A stretch of DNA of 28,685 bases from a virus, in IMG/VR virus record IMGVR_UViG_3300008117_000410, positions 1 through 28,685 of that record; one strand, 5' to 3'. The translations under genes and the position numbers were made by a program. Position 1 is the first letter of the stretch. The number at the start of each line of letters is the position of its first letter. Below are positions 19,788-25,620 of this stretch, in pieces. Under the pieces are notes generated by a model, which worked only from the letters and a program-made list of their open reading frames with translations, made no database searches and had not been told where the DNA came from.

Positions 19788-20657
19788 ATGTGTCTACTAG
19801 TGGTGTGTAATCCTAATTCCACACCAAATAAAGATGACCTAAAGATGGGTGCGTGTAAGAACCCACACGGCTTTGGGTTTGCGATAGATACTGGTGATGG
19901 TATTATATCTGAACGCAGTATGTCTGCTAAGAAGTCTATCGCTAGGTTCTTAGAATTGCGTGAGCAGTATCCTAATGGCTATGCTATGTGGCACGCTAGG
20001 TATGCTACTCACGGAGTTAAGAACGAACTAAACTGCCACCCATTTAAGGTAAAGGGTGAGGAGTATGATACTTATCTAGCGCACAATGGCGTGCTAGATA
20101 TTCATATACCTAAAGGTGATAAGCGTAGCGACACTAGAATTATGGCAGAGGAATTACTGCCACAGTTAGGCGGTGTGTCTGCGCTAGATAACGATTATGT
20201 ATATGATATGATAAGTGCGTGGTCTAGAGGTAGCAAGATTGCGGTTATGACTAATGACCCTAGCGCACAATACAAGATTTATATTATCAATGAGAACGCT
20301 GGTAGTTGGGACGATAATGGTATATGGTGGAGTAATACTTCATACAAGCCTGTAGTATCCACGCCACGCACCGAGAGTTATACTTATACCTATGGTGATG
20401 AGCCTAGTGTGTATGATATAGTAGTAGGACAAGAGAGTAATGGGTTCGAGGATAATACCTTCGAGTGTCCTAATTGTAATGCGCTAGTAGATTTATATGA
20501 GAGCGAACTCTATTGTGTGATGTGTGAGTGTTGCTTTGATTGTAGCGCACAGTTCTTAGATTGCCTATGCTATAACCCTAGCACCAAGAGTATGATAAGA
20601 GATGAGTATGGATTTATTGATAACAGGTGGTACAGTAAAGAACCACTTGACTTCTAG
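19788..20657 (+). CDS. Class-II glutamine amidotransferase with C-terminal zinc ribbon
   Basis: A 289-residue protein starting Met-Cys; AAGGGGG lies seven bases upstream. After Met removal Cys2 would be the N-terminal nucleophile. The order of motifs matches GlmS/PurF-type glutaminase domains: NPHGFGFA (25-32), MWHARYATHG (67-76, compare HTRWATHG in GlmS), CHPF (83-86), LAHNGVL (97-103, Asn-Gly of the oxyanion hole) and SDTRIMAEEL (114-123). It hydrolyses glutamine to glutamate and ammonia. No synthase domain follows. Instead residues 227-261 carry CPNC, CVMC/CECC and CFDC knuckles, like its neighbour. It starts 11 bases after the amidoligase stop, so the two proteins probably form an ammonia-dependent amide-forming system. 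Confidence 0.88.
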   Translation: MCLLVVCNPNSTPNKDDLKMGACKNPHGFGFAIDTGDGIISERSMSAKKSIARFLELREQYPNGYAMWHARYATHGVKNELNCHPFKVKGEEYDTYLAHNGVLDIHIPKGDKRSDTRIMAEELLPQLGGVSALDNDYVYDMISAWSRGSKIAVMTNDPSAQYKIYIINENAGSWDDNGIWWSNTSYKPVVSTPRTESYTYTYGDEPSVYDIVVGQESNGFEDNTFECPNCNALVDLYESELYCVMCECCFDCSAQFLDCLCYNPSTKSMIRDEYGFIDNRWYSKEPLDF

Positions 20658-20675
20658 AATTGGTAGTGATATAAT
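20647..20675 (+). promoter_or_regulatory. Near-consensus sigma70/sigmaA-type promoter
   Basis: TTGACT (-35, 20647-20652), a 17-base spacer, then TATAAT (-10, 20670-20675). It lies across the end of the amidotransferase gene and would start RNA near 20682, ahead of the 69-residue gene and the WhiB gene. This is the clearest host-type promoter in the window. Its -10 is in the centre of a perfect palindrome, suggesting repression. Confidence 0.75.
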
Positions 20676-20716
20676 CACTATCGATACCAACAGATACCAC
20701 TTGGTAAATTGCCAAG
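20660..20716 (+). promoter_or_regulatory. Operator-like palindromes over and after the promoter
   Basis: TAGTGAT-ATA-ATCACTA (20664-20680) is a perfect 7-bp palindrome centred on the -10. TTGGTA (20660-20665) and TACCAA (20685-20690) flank it, and TACCA-CT-TGGTA (20695-20706) follows, giving four TGGTA/TACCA half sites and a direct GATACCA repeat (20683, 20693). CTTGGT/GCCAAG (20700-20705, 20711-20716) forms a further hairpin before the ribosome-binding site. This is a dense regulatory site. The WhiB protein, another phage regulator or an RNA switch may act here. Confidence 0.6.
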
Positions 20717-20740
20717 CGGATAACAATGAAAGGTAATACA

Positions 20741-20950
20741 ATGACAACCACGACAGCACGAGTATATGAGGACTACTTGGCTAGCATATCAATGACACTC
20801 GCTGACTTACCAACACAGTCTAGGTTCAAGCCTAAGTCTATGTGGGTATCTCTAGGCAACGGCAAGTATCAACACTTGACTGGTGAGAAAGGCTTAATCG
20901 CCAAGCACTCACGCTTAGAAGGTTATACTACTGTAGTATTCCGCCCATAA
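20741..20950 (+). CDS. 69-residue protein under the strong promoter, unknown
   Basis: ATG 20741 is chosen because AAAGG lies seven bases upstream; an in-frame ATG at 20726 overlaps that ribosome-binding site and is unlikely. The product begins TTTTARVYEDYLASISMTLA, then SRFKPKSMWVSLGNGKYQHL, and ends in EGYTTVVFRP. It is a small mixed alpha/beta protein without cysteines. I do not recognise the family. Being the first gene after a consensus promoter, it is probably made in quantity early in infection, as host-takeover factors often are, which is inference. Confidence 0.65.
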   Translation: MTTTTARVYEDYLASISMTLADLPTQSRFKPKSMWVSLGNGKYQHLTGEKGLIAKHSRLEGYTTVVFRP

Positions 20951-20967
20951 TAAACTAGTTAATTGTG

Positions 20968-20987
20968 GGTGGGGTAATCGCCCCACC
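20968..20987 (+). other. GC-rich hairpin between the 69-aa gene and whiB
   Basis: GGTGGGG (20968-20974) and CCCCACC (20981-20987) are exact inverted repeats with loop TAATCG. No T-run follows (TACACC), so it is not a typical terminator. It may stabilise the upstream message or reduce readthrough into the WhiB gene. Confidence 0.5.
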
Positions 20988-21015
20988 TACACCAACATAG
21001 AGAGGAGGCTAGTAA

Positions 21016-21408
21016 ATGGCTAAGAGTTCTATTGATTTATATTTTTCCAATGATAAAGATTTAGATATAAGTAATGGTCTATGTGTTAAGCACGACGACC
21101 CTGACTTATGGTTTGCTGGTGAGGTAGACTTAACCGACCCAAACAGTAGCGTTAATACTAATTCACAAGCAACCAAACTAGAAGTAGAGAAGGCTATCAA
21201 AGCACTATCTATATGTGATAACTGTCCTGCTAAAGATAACTGCCTAGAGTTAGGCAAGCGTGGCGAACAGATATACTTCGGTATATATGGCGGCACTATG
21301 GCAGGTGAGAGATTACTTATGGTAGGTAGGTCTATGAAAAACTCTACCAATAAAAACAAGTTAGCGTTTGCTCGTAAGGTTAGACGCCTTATGGGAGAGA
21401 GGATATAA
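21016..21408 (+). CDS. whiB: WhiB-family transcriptional regulator (Wbl)
   Basis: A 130-residue protein with a strong AGGAGG eight bases before ATG 21016. It has the four cysteines that bind the 4Fe-4S cluster in WhiB proteins: C23, then C67-x2-C70-x5-C76 (CDNCPAKDNC). GIYGGTMAGERL (89-100) matches the conserved G(I/V)WGG turn, and a basic C-terminus follows (KNKLAFARKVRRLM). WhiB proteins bind the primary sigma factor and redirect or repress transcription in Actinobacteria. Phage WhiB copies (such as the one of mycobacteriophage TM4) can interfere with host WhiB function. This is also the main evidence for the host phylum. Confidence 0.92.
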   Translation: MAKSSIDLYFSNDKDLDISNGLCVKHDDPDLWFAGEVDLTDPNSSVNTNSQATKLEVEKAIKALSICDNCPAKDNCLELGKRGEQIYFGIYGGTMAGERLLMVGRSMKNSTNKNKLAFARKVRRLMGERI

Positions 21409-21584
21409 TGGAAGTTAAGCAATACAAGATTACCATTAAAGTGCCAGCAGAACTTGTCTATTATGTATCGGAGTATGATATAGATAGAGCAATAGAGTTA
21501 GCGATTGACGCGCCCTATCGGGAGTGGGAAGTCTCTGACTTTGATATGCCAACAGGCAAAGATGTAATAGCAGAGGAGATCTGA
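21408..21584 (+). CDS. 58-residue acidic protein, unknown
   Basis: ATG 21408 overlaps the WhiB stop (TAATG), with GAGAGGATATA as ribosome-binding region. The product has KQYKITIKVPAELVYYVSEY and REWEVSDFDMPTGKDV, looking like a small ferredoxin-like or two-strand/one-helix domain with an acidic end. Short proteins with the plan beta (YxITIKVPA), helix (AIExAI), beta (WEVSDFD) are familiar as phage proteins of unknown function. Coupling to WhiB suggests co-regulation. Confidence 0.65.
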   Translation: MEVKQYKITIKVPAELVYYVSEYDIDRAIELAIDAPYREWEVSDFDMPTGKDVIAEEI

Positions 21585-21621
21585 GAGAGGTGTAAAGATA
21601 CTAAAGTTTATAGGATTTAAT

Positions 21622-21717
21622 TTGGTAGTTGGTTTGCTATTCATAATGGGTGGCGCAACCATACCATATACCCTTATATTTCTTTTAGTTCTATACTTTA
21701 TAGGTGCTTTATTATGA
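21622..21717 (+). CDS. 31-residue hydrophobic membrane peptide (TTG start), holin candidate
   Basis: An open frame with TTG at 21622, AGGA five bases upstream, and its TGA overlapping the next gene's ATG (ATGA), which supports translation. The peptide is almost all hydrophobic: VVGLLFIMGGATIPYTLIFL followed by LVLYFIGALL, which is one or two membrane segments. No other start codon fits well, so the start is uncertain. Its position directly before a lysozyme-like gene suggests a pinholin/holin-like or other lysis-timing role. It is too short to confirm. Confidence 0.45.
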   Translation: MVVGLLFIMGGATIPYTLIFLLVLYFIGALL

Positions 21718-22115
21718 GACGAGAAATTATGTTATTACTTACTGCAAGTTTATTAGTGATAGTAAGTATCAGATTTGCTACACCTGTGTCCAACCCAACG
21801 ATAAGCGAAGAGCCTGAGATTGAATGGACAATAAAGGATAGCAAAGCATATGCACAAGATAAACTTTACGAGTGGCAACATAAACAATGGACGTGCCTTA
21901 ATAAATTGTGGACTAAAGAAAGCAATTGGAGACCCAACGCATACAATAAAATAAAGGTTATGGGTAAAAATGCTGGAGGTATTCCACAGATATTAGGGCT
22001 TGACCCTAAGACTCCTGCGCCAATACAAATTGACAGAGGGTTGTCTTATATCTACAATAGGTATCAGACCCCTTGCTTGGCGTGGGAGTTCTTTACTAAG
22101 AAGGGATACTACTAA
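21714..22115 (+). CDS. Secreted or membrane-anchored lysozyme-like protein (SLT-type)
   Basis: A 133-residue protein from ATG 21714. Residues 6-20 (MLLLTASLLVIVSIR) form a signal peptide, membrane anchor or SAR-type helix. The rest matches the small transglycosylase-like domain common in Actinobacteria and their phages: KAYAQDKLYEWQHKQWTCLN, LWTKESNWRPNAYN with the presumed catalytic Glu69, AGGIPQILG (88-95) in place of the usual GIPQ, and a C-terminal QIDRGLSYIYNRYQTPCLAW. Cys61 and Cys121 could form a disulphide outside the cell. It would cut peptidoglycan glycan strands. Its place outside the virion block and next to a tiny membrane peptide suggests a lysis cassette. An entry-associated or superinfection role is also possible. 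Confidence 0.75.
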   Translation: MRREIMLLLTASLLVIVSIRFATPVSNPTISEEPEIEWTIKDSKAYAQDKLYEWQHKQWTCLNKLWTKESNWRPNAYNKIKVMGKNAGGIPQILGLDPKTPAPIQIDRGLSYIYNRYQTPCLAWEFFTKKGYY

Positions 22116-22165
22116 TCAATAACCGAAAACATATCACAGAACTTAAGCCTGATTACAAATCTGCT

Positions 22166-22342
22166 ATGGACATACGTGGTAGAGCCACTACCATATGTCC
22201 TTGCGGTTGTAATATATGGAACTTAAAGACTATCTTTGATGAGGAGACTGGTGATATAGATATGTACTTCTTAGATATGGAGTGTGCTTTATGTGGCACT
22301 CTTGCAACAGCACCAACACCAGACGATAGTGAGGAACTGTAA
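22166..22342 (+). CDS. 58-residue zinc-ribbon protein
   Basis: From ATG 22166, with stop overlapping the next start (TAATG). It has CPCGC (11-15) and CALC (40-43) separated by an acidic strand-rich middle (WNLKTIFDEETGDIDMYFLD), then ATAPTPDD. I recall small actinophage proteins of this pattern (CPCG...WNLK...YFLDMEC..CGTLATAPTP), so it is a real conserved gene of unknown function. No good ribosome-binding site lies before this ATG and the frame is open 50 bases further up without a normal start, so the true N-terminus is uncertain. Confidence 0.65.
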   Translation: MDIRGRATTICPCGCNIWNLKTIFDEETGDIDMYFLDMECALCGTLATAPTPDDSEEL

Positions 22343-22518
22343 TGCCAACCTATTCATACAGATGTCTAGACGATAAGACACTAACAGAACTAAGTCGTAG
22401 CGTTGATGAACGTGATGACTTGGTTGAGTGTCCGCAATGCAATAGAGAAATGACAAGAGAATATCAAGCCAACCCAGTTCATTTCAAAGGGACAGGGTTC
22501 TATTCAACAGGAGGATAA
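22342..22518 (+). CDS. FmdB-like small zinc-ribbon protein
   Basis: A 58-residue protein from ATG 22342 (TAATG overlap). It has the layout of FmdB-type putative regulators: PTYSYRC at the start, a CPQC knuckle at 30-33, and HFKGTGFYSTGG at the end, typical of that family (xxFKGxGFYxT). The first knuckle is reduced to a single Cys8 instead of CxxCG, so only three cysteines remain and zinc binding may be weakened. Function in phages is unknown. AGGAGG in its last codons serves the next gene. Confidence 0.75.
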   Translation: MPTYSYRCLDDKTLTELSRSVDERDDLVECPQCNREMTREYQANPVHFKGTGFYSTGG

Positions 22519-22930
22519 TGAACGAAGAACAACTCTTTAGTATGCTTAAAGATGAATACTATCCTGACCTTACAATGGTTAGCGATGAGTATTCTAATTA
22601 TGATTGCGTGTCAGAGCGTGATGATTTATATATTGAGTTGAAGTGTAGGCATACACACTACAAGGTGTATGGGAGTTTAATCTCGATACCTTCAGTATAA
22701 AGTGGGAAGATAAAGATAACTTACCCAAGACTACTGAGTTCGAGGACGTCGAAAAAGTAGTTAAAACCGTAGGTTTTCTGCCCATTTCTAAGGGTAAGAA
22801 ATTGTTTGCCGATCTATATGATGATGAAGAGATAGAAGATTTTGCTATGAACGATAGCGAATATGATCTATGGTCTGATGGAGAGAATGAGTTTGATCCT
22901 GATGACGGATACTATTCTTCAACCTCTTGA
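22518..22930 (+). pseudogene. Broken PD-(D/E)XK nuclease-like gene (frameshift/deletion)
   Basis: ATG 22518 is well supported (AGGAGG, TAATG). The 60-residue frame has DEYYPDLTMVSDEYSNYDCV and DDLYIELKCRHTHYK, the D...ExK core of a small nuclease family, then stops at TAA 22698. The other half continues in the -1 frame, open from a TAG just upstream to TGA 22930 without a nearby start: VWEFNLDTFSIKWEDKDNLP, then KTTEFEDV, VGFLP and a very acidic tail. In homologues as I remember them, about 25-30 residues lie between ELKxRxTHY and the xWEFNL part. This looks like an internal deletion that also shifted the frame. Programmed frameshifting or a sequencing error are alternatives. Its end overlaps the convergent sigma-like gene by 19 bases. 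Confidence 0.6.
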
Positions 22931-23559
22931 TCTTCAGCACTAACAGTATCGACATCGTGATAAGGTTTGTATCCACCTATCTTATTGATGAGCCTACGAA
23001 TGGCACGCTTAAGTCTCATTCGTGCAGCACTATCAGTACCAAGTTCCAAGTAGTTTGCTATCTCGCCGAAGTCTAGGTTCTCTGCATAACGTAGGAATAT
23101 AATTCTTCTATCTTCCTTGTTTAACTTCCAGTAACCTGAGTCAACTTCTAACATCATTATAGTTAAGTTGCCACCTTCGGCGGGAGCAGACGGCCTACCC
23201 GGTCTACCAAGATTTAACTTATGTGTAACACCATACTCACCACGTAATACTGGTGGTAGTAATGCTTCAACTATTTCTGATTCATAATAATGTAAGTCAC
23301 CAACATCATAGCCAATAGACTTAGCCTTCCAACGTTGGCAATAATCTAATGCTTGATTACGAAGTGAACGATAGATAAGATTCTTTGCATCCTTCTCACC
23401 TATTGCTTCCCAATCCTTAAGTTTGTTTGGGTGCTCGGCAAACCATTGATACAGCGATTGTCTTATGTCCTCTAACTCTACCATAGAAAACTTTCTATGA
23501 TACTCTGAGGCAACCGCTGTTACAATGTAGTCCCACTTCTCAATGTTATCCCAATCCAA
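22912..23559 (-). CDS. RNA polymerase sigma factor-like protein
   Basis: A 215-residue protein starting at TTG 23559 directly after the upstream TAA, with GGAAG before it. The first half resembles sigma region 2: MVELEDIRQSLYQWFAEHPN and AKNLIYRSLRNQALDYCQRW. A linker with GRPGRPSAPAEGG follows, then a region-4-like helix-turn-helix, LNKEDRRIIFLRYAENLDFG, with EIANYLELGTDSAARMRLKR recognising DNA. It probably directs RNA polymerase to phage promoters, perhaps those of the virion genes, together with WhiB. The N-terminal domain is divergent, so an anti-sigma-like or pure DNA-binding role cannot be excluded. Confidence 0.75.
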   Translation of the reverse strand: MDWDNIEKWDYIVTAVASEYHRKFSMVELEDIRQSLYQWFAEHPNKLKDWEAIGEKDAKNLIYRSLRNQALDYCQRWKAKSIGYDVGDLHYYESEIVEALLPPVLRGEYGVTHKLNLGRPGRPSAPAEGGNLTIMMLEVDSGYWKLNKEDRRIIFLRYAENLDFGEIANYLELGTDSAARMRLKRAIRRLINKIGGYKPYHDVDTVSAEDQEVEE

Positions 23560-24300
23560 TTACTTCCACACCTTCCCATCAAATACAAATGAACCATCCA
23601 TATTGACTGGAACAAGATGTGGTATAACTTTATTTCCTTCTACGTATAAGACACCGAAACCTTTGTGCCACGTAAACAATCCACCCTTAACATACTTCGC
23701 AAACTTAAAGTCCATTAAACAACCAACTTCTAATCCCCAAATAGTTTTAGGGTGACCACCAAAGTATGACTGAGTGTAATGTGTCAAGCCCATACGATGC
23801 GTATGACCACAGACTACAGACATACCAGCACGTTTGGCTAGTCCAAGTGCGGTAGCACCAGCAGTAGGTTGCACATTACCCTCGTCACCGTGCAATAGCA
23901 ACCAGTTAGGTGCTAGTTCATATGGTTTTTCGTGGTAAGTAATGCCTAAGTTATCAAGTCTTAAGAAGTTCTTTAGTTCTAATTCAGGCAGACCAGCAAG
24001 TCCCGGTGCCCTCATCTTAATAGTATTAAATAATCTATCAGTATGGTTAGATCGAATCATATGTTTAATCTTTAATGATTCAAGTACACGATATGTTTCA
24101 TCTCTATCTCTAGCAATAGACTTCTCGTGTTCAAGATCTGTACCCTTACTCCATTTGGATATAGTCTGCATATCCATTTCGTCCCCAACAGATACTACCT
24201 CGTCAGGTTTATATTGTTTTATAAACTTAGACAGTACGGATACTGCCTTTCTATCGTGGTACGGTACCTGCAAATCAGATACGCAGACTATAATTTTCAT
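23560..24300 (-). CDS. Calcineurin-like metallophosphoesterase
   Basis: A 246-residue protein. ATG 24300 gives an ATGA overlap with the upstream gene; a GTG at 24309 is a possible alternative start. All blocks of the family are visible: SDLQVPYHD (8-16), GDEMDM (39-44), RSNHTDR (83-89, in place of GNHD), LHGDEG (137-142, in place of GH) and CGHTHRMG (164-171). They bind two metal ions and hydrolyse phosphodiesters or phosphomonoesters. Phage members can act on DNA ends, RNA or nucleotides. The position in a replication operon fits nucleic-acid processing, but the substrate is unknown. Confidence 0.88.
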   Translation of the reverse strand: MKIIVCVSDLQVPYHDRKAVSVLSKFIKQYKPDEVVSVGDEMDMQTISKWSKGTDLEHEKSIARDRDETYRVLESLKIKHMIRSNHTDRLFNTIKMRAPGLAGLPELELKNFLRLDNLGITYHEKPYELAPNWLLLHGDEGNVQPTAGATALGLAKRAGMSVVCGHTHRMGLTHYTQSYFGGHPKTIWGLEVGCLMDFKFAKYVKGGLFTWHKGFGVLYVEGNKVIPHLVPVNMDGSFVFDGKVWK

Positions 24301-24662
24301 TTGTTCCACTTTCCTCTAAGAACTAACAACCCTATGATTGCATAGTTCGCCATATCCTTGAAGGAATCTTCAATGGATTCGTGCTCTGGATTCTTACCGC
24401 TATCTACTAAGTTATTTATACGTGCTAACTTGTCGTGCATACGAACACGCAACCCATTGACGGCACCACCAGGTGCATCAGCAATGTTCTTTGGTCCGTA
24501 ATCTTTATGTTTAGATAGTAATAGATCTAATAGTTCTTGGAATGTTTGTGCTACTGCTGACTCAAAAGAGGTACTGTCAGGGTAACTACGAGTTGGCCAT
24601 CCCTCTTCTGTATCTGACTTATATGGAAACCTTGTTCCTCCAAGTGGATTATAATCTGCCAT
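24297..24662 (-). CDS. DUF1599/MazG-like nucleotide-metabolism protein
   Basis: A 121-residue protein from ATG 24662. After a polar start it shows a helical core: FQELLDLLLSKHKDYGPKNI, then LRVRMHDKLARINNLV, and ESIEDSFKDMANYAIIGLLV. KHxDYGxxN, the DKLARI helix and the (E)DSxxDxANYAIIG helix are the signature of the DUF1599 (Nmad1) family, related to all-alpha NTP pyrophosphatases of the MazG/dUTPase type. It would act on a nucleotide substrate with Mg, either in nucleotide pool sanitation or DNA base modification. The exact reaction is unknown. It overlaps the metallophosphoesterase start, suggesting a joint task. Confidence 0.75.
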   Translation of the reverse strand: MADYNPLGGTRFPYKSDTEEGWPTRSYPDSTSFESAVAQTFQELLDLLLSKHKDYGPKNIADAPGGAVNGLRVRMHDKLARINNLVDSGKNPEHESIEDSFKDMANYAIIGLLVLRGKWNK

Positions 24663-24665
24663 TCT

Positions 24666-25004
24666 TCACTTCCCCTCTTCAAGTAATTGCTTGAGTTCAT
24701 TATCTATTTCCATCATCTGCGATTCAATTATCATCTCTTCTACTATATCTTTGATTGCTTCGGGCTGTGTCTCTGCCGTAAACAATGTCATATATGTAGA
24801 CTGGGTTATAGTCTTTATCTGATCTGGTTTGTTTGCATATTTATACAGACACCTAAGTAAAGAACCTATCATTAATCTAGCACCATTAGGTAAGACTAGT
24901 GCTGGATCAAACTCTTCGTTATCTTCCAGCAAATGATCTGTTGCCTGAAATACATTCTCAAAATGTTCACCACATTCAGGGCAGGGTGGTATACTTCTAT
25001 CCAT
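24666..25004 (-). CDS. 112-residue protein with N-terminal CPECG, unknown
   Basis: ATG 25004 lies inside the end of the primase TOPRIM gene (8-base overlap). It begins RSIPPCPECGEHFENVFQAT followed by DHLLED, a C2H2-like arrangement with C8, C11, H14 and H24. The remainder is helical and acidic, with LMIGSLLRCLYKYANKPDQI and a C-terminal DNELKQLLEEGK. I recall similar small proteins in actinophages next to primase genes without function. It may be a primase or helicase accessory protein, which is only positional inference. Confidence 0.6.
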   Translation of the reverse strand: MDRSIPPCPECGEHFENVFQATDHLLEDNEEFDPALVLPNGARLMIGSLLRCLYKYANKPDQIKTITQSTYMTLFTAETQPEAIKDIVEEMIIESQMMEIDNELKQLLEEGK

Positions 25005-25620
25005 CTAGTCCCGCCTTCTCCCTAATATAATCAGCACCAAACTTTACATATGAACTATTCACATCTTCTCCGTCTGGCATTTGCACGATTGTGACTGGCA
25101 GTTCTCTTGCCAGACTTGTTGCAAATTCTTTTCCTGGTTGATCTCCATCTGCAAATACAAATACTCTTTCAAAGTCAGCGAGCAATCTCGTGTAGTGCTT
25201 CTTCCAACTATTAGCCCCAGGTACACCGATACAAGGGATGCCAACACAACTAGATAAAGTAACTGTGTCCAATTCACCTTCACACACTCCTATAAAATCG
25301 CCTGCTTTTTCTATGTCTAATACATTATACATTCTAGTTTCAGCCCCAGTTAAACCCATATACTTAGGTTCAACAGCAGGATGAAGGCTGCGAAAACGAA
25401 GATCGACAACACCACTCTTGGTAATATACGGTATGGATAATCTTCCTTTGTATTGTTCGTGTCCAATTTCAGGCTCCCCTACTACGCCGAATCGAGCCAG
25501 CCGTGCTGCTTCTATTGTTATACCCCTGCTTCTGAGGTAATCTTCTGCCTGATAAATGTTTGCCGCGTACTTCTGAGTTGCTTGACCCAGTAATTCTTTC
25601 TGCGATGTGCTTTGCCTCAC
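24997..25620 (-). CDS. DNA primase, TOPRIM/catalytic part
   Basis: A 207-residue protein from GTG 25620, with AAAGGG ten bases upstream. The N-terminal AEDYLRSRGITIEAARLARF followed by GVVG is the DnaG-type linker. KGRLSIPYITKSGVVDLRFR belongs to the N-subdomain. The TOPRIM domain follows with CEGELDTVTL (113-122, Glu114) and FVFADGDQPGKEF (154-166, Asp158/Asp160). It would make RNA primers with Mg ions. The zinc domain is encoded in a separate upstream frame that overlaps by 152 bases, so the primase is either two polypeptides or joined by a +1 frameshift. No C-terminal helicase-binding domain is seen. Confidence 0.85.
   Translation of the reverse strand: MRQSTSQKELLGQATQKYAANIYQAEDYLRSRGITIEAARLARFGVVGEPEIGHEQYKGRLSIPYITKSGVVDLRFRSLHPAVEPKYMGLTGAETRMYNVLDIEKAGDFIGVCEGELDTVTLSSCVGIPCIGVPGANSWKKHYTRLLADFERVFVFADGDQPGKEFATSLARELPVTIVQMPDGEDVNSSYVKFGADYIREKAGLDG

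Noticed and set aside
21009-21422. 137-residue leftward frame over the WhiB gene
   Set aside because: The rightward frame has all WhiB motifs and a strong AGGAGG. The antisense frame is a shadow.
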